Assembly: GCF_030272615.1 (NCBI RefSeq)
Contig: NC_081412.1
Location: 141,400,747-141,464,746 of the forward strand
DNA length: 64,000 bases
Source: Cryptomeria japonica
Taxonomy: Eukaryota; Streptophyta; Pinopsida; Cupressales; Cupressaceae
Direction of reading: 5' to 3'
Shown: positions 11,893 to 25,213 of the stretch, piece by piece
Layout of the letters: each line of letters begins with the position of its first letter
How positions within the stretch are numbered: position 1 is the first letter of the stretch
Position numbers and translations under genes: made by a program
The notes under the pieces: generated by a model
What the model was told of the DNA's origin: nothing
What the model saw: the letters and a program-made list of their open reading frames with translations, nothing else
Databases searched by the model: none

Positions 11893-12259
11893 ATCTCCCC
11901 CTTTGGCATTGATGGAAACACTAGATGTGAAAAACATCCAAGTGCCAAGAAATCCTGAACAAATCTCCCACACAAGAATATAGAAATGAAGTTCTGATCC
12001 ATACTCTCCCTATAAATAATATCACAATTAAGTTTTACAAATTTCTCCCCCTAATGTATATATCCCTTAAGTTTTTCACATGAATATCTCTCCCCCTTTG
12101 ACATCAATGACAAAAATTTGACATAAATATCAAAGTAAAATTCATAAACCACTGAATCACAAGGCTAACTGCTGCCCCTGAATAGTAGCATCGCCACATA
12201 AACTTGAAATGAATAATATCTTTGATAATGCATAATGGACTGATGCCAAATAGCATCAA

Positions 12260-15200
12260 TCAGTTTTCTACCAAAGGGGTAGAAAACCCTAATTTGTCTC
12301 TGAGGTACTCAAATGATTCATTAGGCAAATGTTTAGTGAAAGTGTCTACAATCTATGATTTAGTGTTTACATAAACCAGTCTAACTTCATTTTCTTCCAC
12401 CTTTCCCTTCAAAAAGTTATACTTGATAGATATGTGCATTGTCTTAGAGTGAAATACCAGATTCTTTGATATGTCTATAGCAACAGAGTTATCACAGTGA
12501 ATAACTATTGGTCCAATGCAATGCACTTTTATATCCTTCAACATTTGCTTCATCCATAGAACTTGTGTACATCTAGTAGCAACAACATACTCAGCTTCAA
12601 CAATAGACAAAGAAGTACATGATTGTTTCTTGCTAAACCATGAAATAGGTTTCTTTCCAAGAAAGAAAGCTCCACCAGAAGTACTTTTCTGGTCATCAAC
12701 ATCACCTGCCCAATCTGCATTTGTGTATGCACACAAAGTAAACTCATAATACTTAGGGTACCACAAACAATATTCAGATGTACCTTGTAAGTATCTAAAA
12801 ATTCTTTTCACCGCACTCTCATGATTTTCTCTAGGATCACATTGATACCTTGATGCAATGGAAACAACATTCATTATATAAGGCCTAGCCTGAGTCAAAT
12901 ATAGAAGACCTCCAATCATAGAGTTGTATCATGTAGGATTTACCGGTGTAGATTCATCTTTCCTTGTCAATTTAGCATACTTAGCTTGACAGATGAAAAT
13001 ACCTTTATTAGTCTGAGTAATCTACAAACCTAAAAAAAAATCATTTCCCTAATAATAGACATTTCAAATTCATTCTCCATATTGTTAGAAAATTCCATGC
13101 ACAACTTATCTTCACCTCCAAAAACAATATCATTAACAAAAACCTCAATAATCAGTATATCATTATTAGTGACTTTATAATATAGTTTACTATCAACATT
13201 AGCTTTCTAAAACCAAGCTTCAAAAGATATTTATCTAACCTTACATACCAAGCTCTAGGTGCTTGTTTCAATCCATATAAAGCTTTCCTTAACCTGCAAA
13301 CCATGTTTTTATCATCTGAAAGTGAAAAACCATCAGGTTGCTCAATATAAACTTCCTCATCAAGATCCCCATTCAGAAAAGCACAGTTTACATCCATTGT
13401 ATAAACCTTGTAGTTTTTATGTATAGCATATATATGAAATAATCTTATAGCTTAAATCCAAGCTATAGGTGCAAAAGTTTCACCATAATCAATTCCTTCC
13501 TTCTGAGAATATCCTTTACAAACCAATCTAGCTTTATTCCTTAGAACTTGTCCATCTTCATTTAGTTTATTCTTAAAAACCCATTTAGTTCTAATAACAT
13601 TCTTATGTTTAGGCTGGAGAACTAAAATCCATGAGTTATTCTTCTCCATCTGATCTAATTCTTCTTCCATAACTTTATACTAACATTCATCTTTACATGT
13701 TTCAATCACCGATACCGGTTCAAGTTGAGAAATTAAACATACCTCATTAGTTGCCAGTCTCCTTGTTGTCATTAGTCCATTGTACTTATCCCCAATGATC
13801 TGATGTTCTAAATCATTTAACCTTACATACCTAGGAGTCTTCTAAATCTTTGTTCCTCTTTCATGTTCTTCACTTACTGTTGAATTTTTTGATACTACCA
13901 AAGTAACTGGTTCAACATTTTGTTCTGATAAAGGTGTTACCAGTTTAGTTATGATCATTTCCACTACCAGTTCTTTCTCATAAACTCTAGTTTGATTTCT
14001 ATTTAGCTCATACTCCTTGACATTTGCGCTCTCCGCAATTCTCTGCAATCTCTTGTTATAACATCTTTATGTTTTTATTTGATTAGAATAACCAAGAAAT
14101 ATTCCTTCATCAAATCTAGGGTTAAATTTACCAATGAAATCATCTCTGCTGATATAACATTTACTACCAAAGATTCTGAAATACTTATCTGTAGGTGTAT
14201 TTCTAGACCATAATTCATAAGGTGTCCTACCTATTTCCCCTTTGATATGTACTTTGTTGAATGTATAAACTATTATGCTCACTACTTCTCTCCAGTAGAT
14301 ATGAGGTAGATTAGCTTCCATCATCATAATCGTTCTAGCAGCATCCAAGGTAGTTTTGTATTTGCTTTCTACGAATCCATTCTATTGAGGTGTGCAGGGA
14401 GCAGAAAATTGTCTCCTTATACCATGCTTCTCACAAAACTTATTAAACTCAATGGATGTGAATTATCCAACATGATCTGACCTTAAACACTTAATCTTCA
14501 ATCCCATGTCAGTTTCAACTTTAGCTTTAAATATTTTTAACTTTTCAAAAGCCTCAAATTTCTCCCTTAGAAATGTAACCCACATCATTCTAGAATAATC
14601 ATCAATGATTACCATAAGATATCTATCAGTTTGAATTTTTTTAATTCTAATAGGGCCACACAACTCAATACGAATAAGACCAAGAACATCATTAGATTTG
14701 TCTTGTATATTCTTAAAAGAGGTTCTGACCTATTTTGCCATTTGACATTCTTCACATACCAGATTATAGGGCTTCACAATCTTAGGTATATCTGTAACTT
14801 CCATAGTTGAATTGATCTTTACCATGCAATCAAAATTCACATGACATAGCCTTTTATGCCATAACCAACTCTCATCAATTTGTGTAATCAAACATGTCTT
14901 CTCATCAGAGTTCAAATGAAATATATTACCCTTTTTATGTGTACAAGTTGTAATCTTCAAACTAGATCTATTAATGATTTTGCATTTTCCATCCTTGAAT
15001 TGTAATTGAAATCCCTTATCAACCAATTGTCCTACACTCAAAAGATTATTCCTTAAACCTTCAACATAATAAACATTATCAGTATTTTTCTTAACATCTA
15101 ATGATATAGTTCCTTTTCCTTTAATCATGCATCATTTATCATCCCCAAATCTAACTAGACCACCATCAAACTCTTGCAAAGATAGAAACTTCCTTTTATC

Positions 15201-16417
15201 TCCAGTCATATGATGTGAACATCCACTGTCAATTACCCAATCATCCTTTATCTTCAATTTTAGTAGAAAGTGCCTTCTCTTCAGGTATATTCTCTTCTAG
15301 TGCCAACTCATCTTCCTTGATAGACAAGAACACCCATTCCTTTCCATTTCCATAACCACTATCAGATTCTTCTATTTGTTCATCATTAGAATTAGTCACA
15401 CCTTCCTCATCCACAATGTAGCATGATTTTTCTTTGTTTTTCCTGTAGTTATACTTCTTCTGATATGCAAGGTTAGGCTTAAAGGATCTTCTAGCTCTTA
15501 CTTCAAATCTTGAATTCCTTTCAGGACATCTAGATGCAAAATGACCTATCTTATTGCATGCAAAAAATTTAAAAGGTAATTTTCCTTCATACTTACTTCC
15601 TACTGGTCCTTTAGGCACTCTTCTAGAAAATAGGGCTTCAAGTTCCTCAAATTCTTCATCTTCTCTTTTCATATCATTCAATTCTTTTGCATAAAAAGCT
15701 TTCCAATATTGCTTGCCAGTTGATGATGTAAATGCATGAAAAGCATGTTCAGACTTCACAACTCTAGAAGGTCTAAATTCTTCAAGCTCAAAAGCAGATA
15801 ATTTCCCAAGCAAGGTATCTGTATTGACAAAAGTATTAGCCATTTTTCTCCATTCATTAATTGTTGTAGCATTCATCTTCTAAGCCTGTGGTAAAGGTCT
15901 CATAACTTTAGAAACTATTTCATCTTCACTTAGAGATCCGCCACAACATTGAATTCCCATGACAATTTCATTTACCCTTTCCATGAATGCAGTAATCCTT
16001 TCATCTTCTTCTATCTTTAGGTTTTCATATCTCACCCGATAACCATCAAGTTTAGCAATCTTAATAGTAGGGTAACTTTCATTAAGAGTACCCAACTTGT
16101 CCCATATAGCCTTTGTTGATGATTTATCAATCAATCCCATTATTTCTTGATCAGAAAGTGCACACAAGAGGGATTCTCTAGATCTACAATCATTCTCAAA
16201 CTCCTTATCCAAGCTTGATGGAGGAGGATTGCCAAATGCTAGATTAAAAAGTGTAACACCATTCTCTATGATTTCCCAAATTTCCTTACCGAGACATCTC
16301 AGATGAGTCTCCATCTGAAATTTTGCATACTCTATAATTTGTTCCATGAAGCCTATAAATATCTCTCTAAAAGATAGCAGTAGATGAACTAGATTAAGTT
16401 GAACTGTTATTCTCTAT
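12260..16417 (-). pseudogene. copia gag-pol, array unit A
   Basis: In the element's sense (right to left) this holds gag (16417 to about 15290), aspartic protease (VIDSGCSHHMTG, DSG triad near 15225), GAG-pre-integrase, integrase (HKRLCH...CEEC zinc finger near 14750-14850, YSRMMWVTFLREK, core to about 14070), reverse transcriptase and RNase H (12919-12260). Defects: the gag start is ATA instead of ATG (16415-16417), there is a TAA stop in reverse transcriptase (13452-13454), the catalytic FVDD reads FVND near 13130, the CCHC knuckle has lost its first Cys (FFACNKIGHFASRC), and several frameshifts occur. The copia class is certain; the lineage is not settled. Confidence 0.9.
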
Positions 16418-16474
16418 AGGATCTTCCTCAATAGGTTAAGCTTCTGCAGAGACGACAAGAGCTCTAATACACAT

Positions 16475-17588
16475 TCTAAGATAGTTCAAATAACAGAAAG
16501 ACAACTGAGAGGGGGGGGGTAAATCAGTTGTCACTAGATTACCAGAAGCTTAAGAAATTAACAATTTAATACAGAACCCAAAAGATCAATACTGGAATGC
16601 ATAAACCAATTACTGAAATAGAAGATATGCCAATTAATCATACAAAACAATTAGAGAATAAATACCATCCACATGACACCAATATTTGTACATGGAAAAC
16701 CTGGTAAAGGGAAAAACCACGATGGGAAGTCTACCCATAGTCTGATAATACTTTAGCAGTAAGTATGTGATTACAATGGGAAGCCTACCCATAGCATCTC
16801 ATATTCCTGAGTATAGTTCCAATTAAGCTCAATACTGGAGGACTAACTCTTACATAAACCCAACTCGATCACCAATGATTGCCCAAATCCTTGGCATGAA
16901 TGATTATTACGTTATTCACTCCTATACATCCTTTCATATCCCATACATATGAGCTATAATGAGATATTACATCATATATATACAAACCCTCAACTATAAA
17001 CAATAAGGTTGGCCACCAAACAATAAAGCAATTACATAATTACAAAACATGTCAGCCTAAGAACAAACAAATAATATACAACCCATAAGACATCCTGGAA
17101 ACACATTGATAAGTCCAAACAACATGTTGCATAAAGTCGGTCCATAACCTAGATAAACCAGACCCAACTTAGGTCTACACGCGCTAAAGCAATGATCCCA
17201 ATCAGCCCATTCTCAAATACAATCACCATCAGCATCCTGAATCTCTACTAGAAACCGTACCAACACCACTTATGCATAACATCAAAGATCTTCAACAAAG
17301 CTATGCCAATGAAACCCTCACCCATTAAACAAACCAAGGTTACTAGCATACATGATAGCATCTGATCACCAAATCAAAACCAACTAACTAAACATGAATC
17401 TGAGTAGCATGAATAGAAGATCTAAGCCAAACCCATAAGCCAAAACATACTGAAGTATACCGGATCATCATCATCTAATCCAACTAAAAACCAAAAAACC
17501 TATTGGAACCAGAAGGATACTAGTAAACAACCAAAACAACTAGTGTTGACATCAATGCAACACAATCAATTCCTCCAAATGGCCAACA
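16475..17588 (-). repeat. LTR B, shared by array units A and B
   Basis: 1114 bp, starting TCTAAGATAG (first G lost) and ending GGCCAACA on the + strand. It is about 110 bp shorter than LTR A. The segment after GTGATTACAA is replaced by a short duplicate of the neighbouring GGGAAGCCTACCCATAGC, exactly as in LTR C. The primer-binding site of unit A lies just left of it, in mutated form (16459-16472). Confidence 0.88.
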
Positions 17589-17899
17589 ATCTCCCACTTT
17601 GGCATTGATGGCAACACTAGATGTGAAAAACATCCAAGTGCCAAGAGATACACAACATATTTCCCACACAATAATATAGCAATGAATTTTTTATCCATAC
17701 TCTCCTTGTAAATGATATCACAATTAAGTTTGCAAATTTCTCCCCCTAATGTATATGTCGCTTAGGTTTTACACATTAATATATCTCCACTTTTGACATC
17801 AATGCTAGAAATATGACATAAATATCAAAGCAATAATCATAAACCATTGAATCACAAGGCTAACTACTCCCCCTGAGTAGTAGCATTCCCACATCAACC

Positions 17900-19159
17900 T
17901 GTAGCATCCTAAATTGCGACACTTGCAATTTTGACTACATTTGGGTCTTCACGATGGTGGCGCAATGTTGAACTTGAATGGAGACCCCGAAACCTGTTTA
18001 CGACACCAAAAACTGCATTTTTCTGCACCTTGGCATGATCCCTCCTTGCACCCTGTTGTCCTGGGAGGTGGGACCATGGCGCCCAGCACCTTGGTCCTTT
18101 AGGACTAGGGCGCCTAGCGCCCTAGTCCCCCAGGACCATGGTGCCCAGTGCCCTGGTCCCTGGCCCTATTTTGGGCCCGGCCTCTTTTGGGCATCGGGTC
18201 TTGAAGTTTGCAAATTGGAAAATATTGTTTCTAGGTCGGCCTAAGGTCGGGAAAATTAGTCTATCAGCCCTAATTGACAAGTATATAAACTACATTTCCT
18301 CTTCCAAAAAGGAGAGGAAGACATATGTGTGCAAAAGGCGGAAGCGATATTCAAACATTCAAACATTCAAGCATTCAAGGATTCCTTCAAACAATTGAGC
18401 ATTCTAAGTCTCCATTCAAGGCTAGGTGTTGCATTCAAGACAAGGATTCAAACATTGAAGAGGAGATCACATACAACATACAACATACTACATACATTAC
18501 ACCTTCGCATGTAAGAATACAAACATTCTTACAACAAGGTATCAGTATTTGTTTACATTACAAACATTTACATTTACAGCATTCTCATTTCTTGGTTAAT
18601 TCCAAAACCGGGCTTTGACCTAAAGGCAAACCCCTAATCCCTAACCCCCCAATTGTCCTCTCTTTTTTGTGTGTAGGTTGCAGGTACCCGACTATAATTG
18701 AAGATCTAGAATCCTTGTGCAGAGACGAACAGATCCACCTTCGTTTCGCGGATTTTTCGGAGGACCGTGTACACTTCGGGCGCCATCGTCCCATCAACTT
18801 TCGCTCAAATTTGCAGAATAGCACCATCTCGACATTTTATTTCTAATTCCAAGTCCGCAGCTTCATCCTATATCCCTATCTCTATTTACAAGTGAATCTT
18901 TCTTGCTTCTACATACATTCCTAGTTCAATCATTCTATCTACATTCTTTACAAAAGAGGGTATCCTTGATGTCACAACCCTTGAAACTCATTTAGAATCC
19001 AATCTTGCATTGCGTGGGATTGGATCTTGTGGGTTTCAACCCCTCTTTTGAATGTAAAGTCTCCCCTAAGTGAAAACCATCAACCCTAGTGACTCTCCCT
19101 TCTCTCTCCTTGGAGTTGGGGAGGGGAGAACAACTAGGGTTCGATTTTTCCGCTTTACA
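17900..19159 (+). repeat. solo LTR of the gag-only (gypsy-type) element
   Basis: 1260 bp, from TGTAGCATCC to CTTTACA, flanked on both sides by the 5-bp target duplication CAACC (17895-17899 and 19160-19164). It matches the two LTRs of the element at 40183-47977 along its length, including the palindromic repeats, the TATATAAA box (18282-18289) and the GAGGACC motif (18759-18791). It interrupts the 3' noncoding part of copia unit B. Array units C and D show the uninterrupted site. Internal sequence has been lost, presumably by LTR-LTR recombination. Confidence 0.93.
18071..18159. repeat. three palindromic 27-bp units, 31-bp period, in the solo LTR
   Basis: Units at 18071-18097, 18102-18128 and 18133-18159. 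Each begins GGACCA or GGACTA and ends in its complement TGGTCC or TAGTCC, with a GC-rich centre. The middle unit differs from its neighbours in both arms together, which keeps the palindrome. Confidence 0.88.
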
Positions 19160-19219
19160 CAACCCGAAATGAATAATATCTCTGATAATACATACTAGAC
19201 TGATGCCAAATAAAATCAA

Positions 19220-22200
19220 TTAGTTTTCTATTGTAGTGATAGAAACCTCTAATCTCTCTCTGATGTACTCAAATGATCCTTTAGGAAAAGGTTCACTAAA
19301 AATGTATGCAATCTGCTCTTTATTGTTCACATAAACCATTCTAACTTCATTTTCTTCCACCGTCTCCTTCAAAAAGTTATACTTGATAGATATGTTCTTT
19401 GTCTTAGAGTGAAATACTAGATTCTTTGATATGTCTACAGCAGTAGAGTTATCATAGTGAATAACTACCTATCCATTGCAATGCACTTTTATATCCTTCA
19501 ACATTTTCTTCATCCATAGAACTTGTTACAGTTAGTAGTAGCAACAACATACTCACCTTTAGCAGTAGATAAATAAGTACATGATTGTTTCTTGCTGATC
19601 CATAAAATGCGGTTTCTTTCAAAGAAAGAAAGCTCCACTAGAAGTACTTTTGTGGTCATCAACATCACCTGACCAATCTGCATGTGTATGCACACAAAGT
19701 AAAGTCAACATCCTTAGGGTACCACAAACCATATTAAGATGTACCTTGTAAGTATCTAAAAATTCTTTTCACCGCACTCTCATAATTTTCTCAAGGATTA
19801 CTTTGATATCTTGATGCAATGCAAATGACATTCATTATATCAGGCCTTGTTTGAGTCAAATATAGCAGACCTCTAATCATAGACTTGTATCTTGTAGGAT
19901 TTACTGGTACAAATTCATCTTTCCTTCCAATTTCTCACTTGTAACCATAGGAGTACTAACCAGTTTAGAGACTTCCATACCAAATCTCTTCAACAATTCC
20001 TGAGCATACTTAGTTTGACAGATGAAAATATCTTTATCAGTCTGAGTAATCTGCAAACCTAAAAAAAAATTCATTTCCCCAATCATAGACATTTCAAATT
20101 CATTCTCCATATTGTTAGAAAATTCCATGCACAACTTATCTTCACCTCCAAAAATAATATCATCAATAAAAACCTCAATAATCAGTATATCATTATTAGT
20201 GACTTTATAATATAGATTACTGTCATCATTACCTTTAGTGAAACCAAGCTTCAAGAGATATTTATCTAACCTTCCATACCAAGCTCTAGGTGCTTCTTTC
20301 AATCCATATAAAGCTTTCATTAACCTGCAAACCATGTTTTTATCATCTAAAAGTGAAAAACCATCAGGTTGCTCAATATAAACTTCCTCATCAAGATCCT
20401 AATTCAGAAAAGCACACTTTACATTCATCTGATAAACCTTCTAGTTTTTATGTGCAGCATAGGTAAGAAATAATCTTACAGCTTAAATCCTAGCTACAGG
20501 TGCAAAATTTTCACCATAATCAATTGCTTCCTTCTGATAATATCCTTTACGAAGCAATCTAGATTTATTCCTCACAACTTGTCCATCTTCATTTAATTTA
20601 TTCTTAAAAACCCATTTAGTTCCAATAACATTCCTTTTTTTAGGCCGGGGAGCTAAAATCCATGTGTTATTCTTCTCCATCTAATCTAATTCTTCTTCCA
20701 TAACTTTATACCAACATTCATCTTTACATGCTTCAATTAACTGATACCGGTTCAAGTTGATAAATTAAACATACCTCATTATTTTCCAATCTCCTTGTTG
20801 TCATTAATCCCTTGTTCTTATCCCCAATGATCTGATGTTCTAAATGATTCAACTTTACATACCTAGGAGTCTTTTGAATCTTTGTTCCTCTTTCATTTTC
20901 TTCAATTATTGTTGAATTTTCTGATACTACCAAAGTAACTGGGTCAACATTTTATTCTGATAAAGGTGTTACCAATTTAGTTATGATCATTTCCACTGTT
21001 GGTTCTTTCTCAAAAACTTTGATTTGACTTCTATTTAGCTCATCCTCGACATTTTGCTCTCCACAATTCTCTGCAATATCTTGTTATAACATCTATATGT
21101 TTTTATTTGATTAGAATAACCAAGAAATATTCCTTCATTACAGTTAGGGTTAAATTTTGCAATGAAATCGTCTCTCCTAATATAACATTTACTACCAAAG
21201 ATTCTAAAATACTTAATTGTAGGTGTATTGCCAGACCATAATTCATAAGGTTTCTTACCAGTTTCCCCTTTGACATGTACTTTGTTGAATGTATAAACTA
21301 TTGTCCTCAGTATTTCTCTCCAGTAGATATGAGGTAGATTAGCTTCCATCATCATAGTTCTAGCAGCATCCAAGGTAGTTCTGTTCTTTCTTTCCATGAA
21401 CCCATTCTGCTTAGGTGTCCGAGGAGCACAAAATTGTCTCCGTATACCATGCTTCTCACAAAACTTATTAAACTCAATGGATGTGAATTATCCACCATGA
21501 TCTTGTTGGTATTATGGATATGTTGCATTGGTTTTGTCATTGATGTCAACACTTGTCAACACTTATCCTTCTGGATATCTTTGGTTATGTTCACTGGCAA
21601 GCCTCAGTGACTTATGCATAGTCATCAGTATCTAGTTGATTGGAAAGTTATATTGTTCACCAATACTGAGGATGACTTGTTATCATCTGGAGATCACTTG
21701 GTTATGTGGAAGACATGGTTTGGACACTTGGTTTTGGAGATTTGGTTATTGGTCTAATCGGTTTAACATATTTTCTGTTACTAGAAAATGGGTCTAGGTT
21801 ATGGACCGAAAAGCGTTATCTATTCCAGATCAACATGGCATGTTATGGAGATGGTTTAATCAATTAATATTATTGTTGAGTTGACATGATGCATCACATC
21901 TTGACTTACTTGTAATAGATTTTATTATATTATTCTTAGTAAGTCGACCTACACATTTGGTCTTAGGTTTTGGTATATATGTAAGATCTTAATTGTGAGA
22001 TTGATATAGGAGATGAAATAGGGTATTATAAGGTTGTGGTATTAAATATATGTGAATATAAGAAAAGCTACTCATGTAGACAACCTTTGAAGATTCAAGG
22101 AAGGTTTGAAGGAGACAATTAGAGCCTAACCAGTACTAAATCTAGCATTGGAGATGCTACATTGAGAAATACATTATCATTGGATTTAATCATCCAATTG

Positions 22201-23678
22201 TAGTCAATGTGACTCTCATTTTGTGATTGAGTAGTGAGCTCTAGGTATCTAGCCTATCTGCATGTGCAGATCCCATTTGTATGCACATACTATCTGCAGT
22301 AGTATCATTTGATTGTGGGTAAGGTTTCCCACCATGTCTTTTCCCCTTACAGGGTTTCCACGTACAAATATCTATGTTATGTGTTGTTGATATTGTTTCC
22401 TTTTCTGTTTCATGCATTAAGTTTCACCGGTACTATTATTAACTATTAATCTATATACCAGCATTAAGTTTGGTTAAAGTATATTTGGGTTCAAATTAAT
22501 AGACAACTGATTCACCCCCCCCCCTCAGTTGCCTCCAGGTGCTAACAGATCTGACCTTAAACACTTAATCTTCAATCCTGTGTTAGTTTCAACTTTAGCT
22601 TTAAATATTTTAAACTTTTCAAAAGCCTCAGATTTCTCCCTTATAAAAGTAACCCACATCATTCTAGAATAATCATCAATCATTACCATAAGATATCTAT
22701 CACCTTGAAATTTTGTAATTCTAGTAGGGCCACACAAATCAATACAAATAAGATCAAGAATATCATTAGATTTGTCTTGTATACTCTTAAAAGAGGTTCT
22801 GACATGTTTTCCCATTTGACATTCTTCACATACCGGATTATAGGGCTTCACAATCTTAGGTATATCTCTAACTGCCTTAGTTGAATTGATCTTTACCATG
22901 CAATCAAAATTCATCTGACATAGCCTTTTATGCCATAGCCAACTCTCATCAATTTGTGAAATCAAACATGTCTTCTCACTAGAGTTCAAATGAAATATAT
23001 TACCTTTTGTCTGTGTACCGGTTGCAATCTCCAAATCAGATCTATTAATGATTTTGAATTTTCCATCCTTGAATTGTAATTGAAATCCCTTATCCACCAA
23101 TTGTCCTACACTCAAAAGATTATGCCTTAAACCTTCAACATAATAAACATTATCAGTATTTTTCTTACCATCTAATGATATAGTTCATTTTCCTTTGATC
23201 ATGCATCCTTTATCATCTCCAAATCTAACTAGACTGTCATCAAATTCTTGCTAAGATAGAAACTTCCTTTTATCTCCAGTCATATGATGTGAACATCCAC
23301 TGTCAATCAAGTTTAGCAATCTTAACAATAGGTTAACCTTCATTAAAAGTCTCCAACTTGTCCCATATAGCCTTTGCTAATGATTTATCAATCAATCCCA
23401 TTATTTGTTGATCAGAAAGTACACACAAGAGGGCTTCTCTAGATCTACAATCATTCTCAAGCTCCTTATCCAAGTTTGCCGGAGGAGAATTGCCAGATGC
23501 TAGATTAAAAAGTGTAACACCATTCTCTGTGATTTCCCAAATTTCCTTACTGAGACATCTCAGATGAGTCTCCATCTGAAATCTTTGATACTCTTTAATT
23601 TGTTCCATCAAGCCTACGAATATCTCTCTGAAAGATAGCAGCAGATGAACTAGATGAAGTTGAACTGTTAGTCACTAT
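19220..23678 (-). pseudogene. copia gag-pol, array unit B (interrupted and partly deleted)
   Basis: RNase H and reverse transcriptase lie at 19220-20700, the integrase C-terminal part at 21030-21503, and the integrase core, GAG-pre-integrase and protease start at 22548-23310. The N-terminal part of gag follows to 23678. A family 2 solo LTR sits in the integrase. A deletion of about 0.8 kb at 23307-23309 joins the protease active-site codons (GTCAAT) to mid-gag and removes the CCHC knuckle. The gag start is ATA (23676-23678). Stops in reverse transcriptase include 20483-20485 (shared with units A and C) and 20399-20401 (shared with unit C). The catalytic motif reads FIDD. Confidence 0.88.
21504..22547 (+). 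repeat. solo LTR of copia family 2
   Basis: 1044 bp, from TGTTGGTATT to GCTAACA, in the + orientation, flanked by a perfect 5-bp duplication GATCT (21499-21503 and 22548-22552). The other copia copies read straight through CCATGATCTGACC at this place, which gives the empty site. A TATATAT box lies at 21974-21980. Similar to the LTR at 1940-2987. Confidence 0.93.
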
Positions 23679-23721
23679 AGGATCTTCCTCAAGAGGTTAA
23701 GCTTCTGCAGAGACGACAAGA

Positions 23722-23733
23722 GCTCTGATACCA
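23722..23733 (-). other. primer-binding site of array unit B
   Basis: On the - strand this reads TGGTATCAGAGC, the complement of the 3' end of plant initiator-Met tRNA. It lies two bases from LTR C. The equivalent sites of units A, C and D carry one or more mutations. Confidence 0.85.
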
Positions 23734-23735
23734 AT

Positions 23736-24846
23736 TCTTAGATAGTTCAAATAACCAGAAGATAATAGAGAGGGGGGGTGAATCAATTGTCATGAGATTA
23801 CCAGAACCTTAAGTAATTAACAATTTAATACAAGAACCCAAAAGATCAATACTGGAATGCATAAACCAATTACCAAAATAGCAGATATACCAATTAAGCA
23901 TACATTAAAATTGGAGAATAAATACCATCCATATGACACCAAGATTTGTATGTGGAAAACTCGGTAAAGGGAAAATCCATGATGGGAAGCCTACCCATAG
24001 TCTGATAATACATCAACAGTAAGTATGTGATTACAATGGGAAGCCTACCCATAGCATCTCATATTCCTGAGTATAGTTCTGATTAAGCTCAATACCAGAG
24101 GACTAAATCCTCTTACATAAATCCAACTCAATCATCAATGATCACCCAAATCCTTGGCATGAATGATTATTACATTATTCACTCCTATACATCCTTTCAT
24201 ATCCCATACATATGAGCTACAATGAGATCTTACATCATATATATACAAACCCCTGACCGTAAACAATAAAGAAATTACATAATTACAAAACATGTCAGCC
24301 TAAGACCAAACAAACAATATCCAACCCATAAGACATCCCAAAAACACATCGATAAGTCCAAACAACATGTTGCATTAAGCTGGTCCATAACCTAGATTAA
24401 CCAAACCCAACTTAGGTCTACACACACTAAAGTAATGATCCCAATCAGCCCATTCTTGAATAGGATCACCATCAGAATCCTGAATCTCTACTAGAAACCA
24501 CACCAACACCACTTACACATAACATCAAAGATCTTCAACAAAGCTATATCGATGAAACCCTCACCCATTCAACAAACTAAGGTTACTAGCATACATGATA
24601 GCATCTGATCACCAAATCAAAACCAACTGACTGAACATGAATTTGAGTAGCATGAATAGAAGATTTAAGCCAAAACCATAAGCCAAAACATACCGAAGCA
24701 TACCGGATCATCATGATCTAATCCAACCAGAAACCAAAAACCTATCAAAACTAGAAGGATACTGGTAAACAACCAAAACAACTAGTGTTGACATCAATGA
24801 CAAAACATCAATGCAACACATAATCAATTCTTGCAAATGGCCAACA
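23736..24846 (-). repeat. LTR C, shared by array units B and C
   Basis: 1111 bp, from TCTTAGATAG to GGCCAACA on the + strand. It carries the same internal deletion and duplicated GGGAAGCCTACCCATAGC segment as LTR B (about 24037-24058), marking B and C as sister copies. The terminal hairpin is degraded (GATAATAGA in place of GACAACTGA). Confidence 0.88.
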
Positions 24847-25213
24847 ATCTCCCCCTTTGGCATTGATGGAACCACTAGATGTGAAAAACATCCAAGTGCC
24901 AAGAGATACACAACATATTTCCCACACAAGAATATAGCAATGAATTTTTTATCCATACTCTCCTTGTAAATGATATCACAATTAAGTTTTGCAAATTTCT
25001 CCCCCTAATGTATATATCGCTTAAGTTTTTCACATGAATATCTCTCCCCTTTTAACATCAATGCTAGAAATAAGACATAAACATCAAAGCAATAATCATA
25101 AACCACTGAATCACAAGGCTAACTACTCCTCCTGAGTAGTAGAATCCCCACATCAACTTGAAATGAATAATATCTCTAATAATACATACTAGACTGATGC
25201 CAAATAAATTCAA

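Noticed and set aside
17978-18398. Overlapping + strand open frames in the solo LTR (and counterparts at 40262-40607 and 46760-47160)
   Set aside because: They are created by the GC-rich palindromic repeats within an LTR, differ between copies and lack conserved domains.
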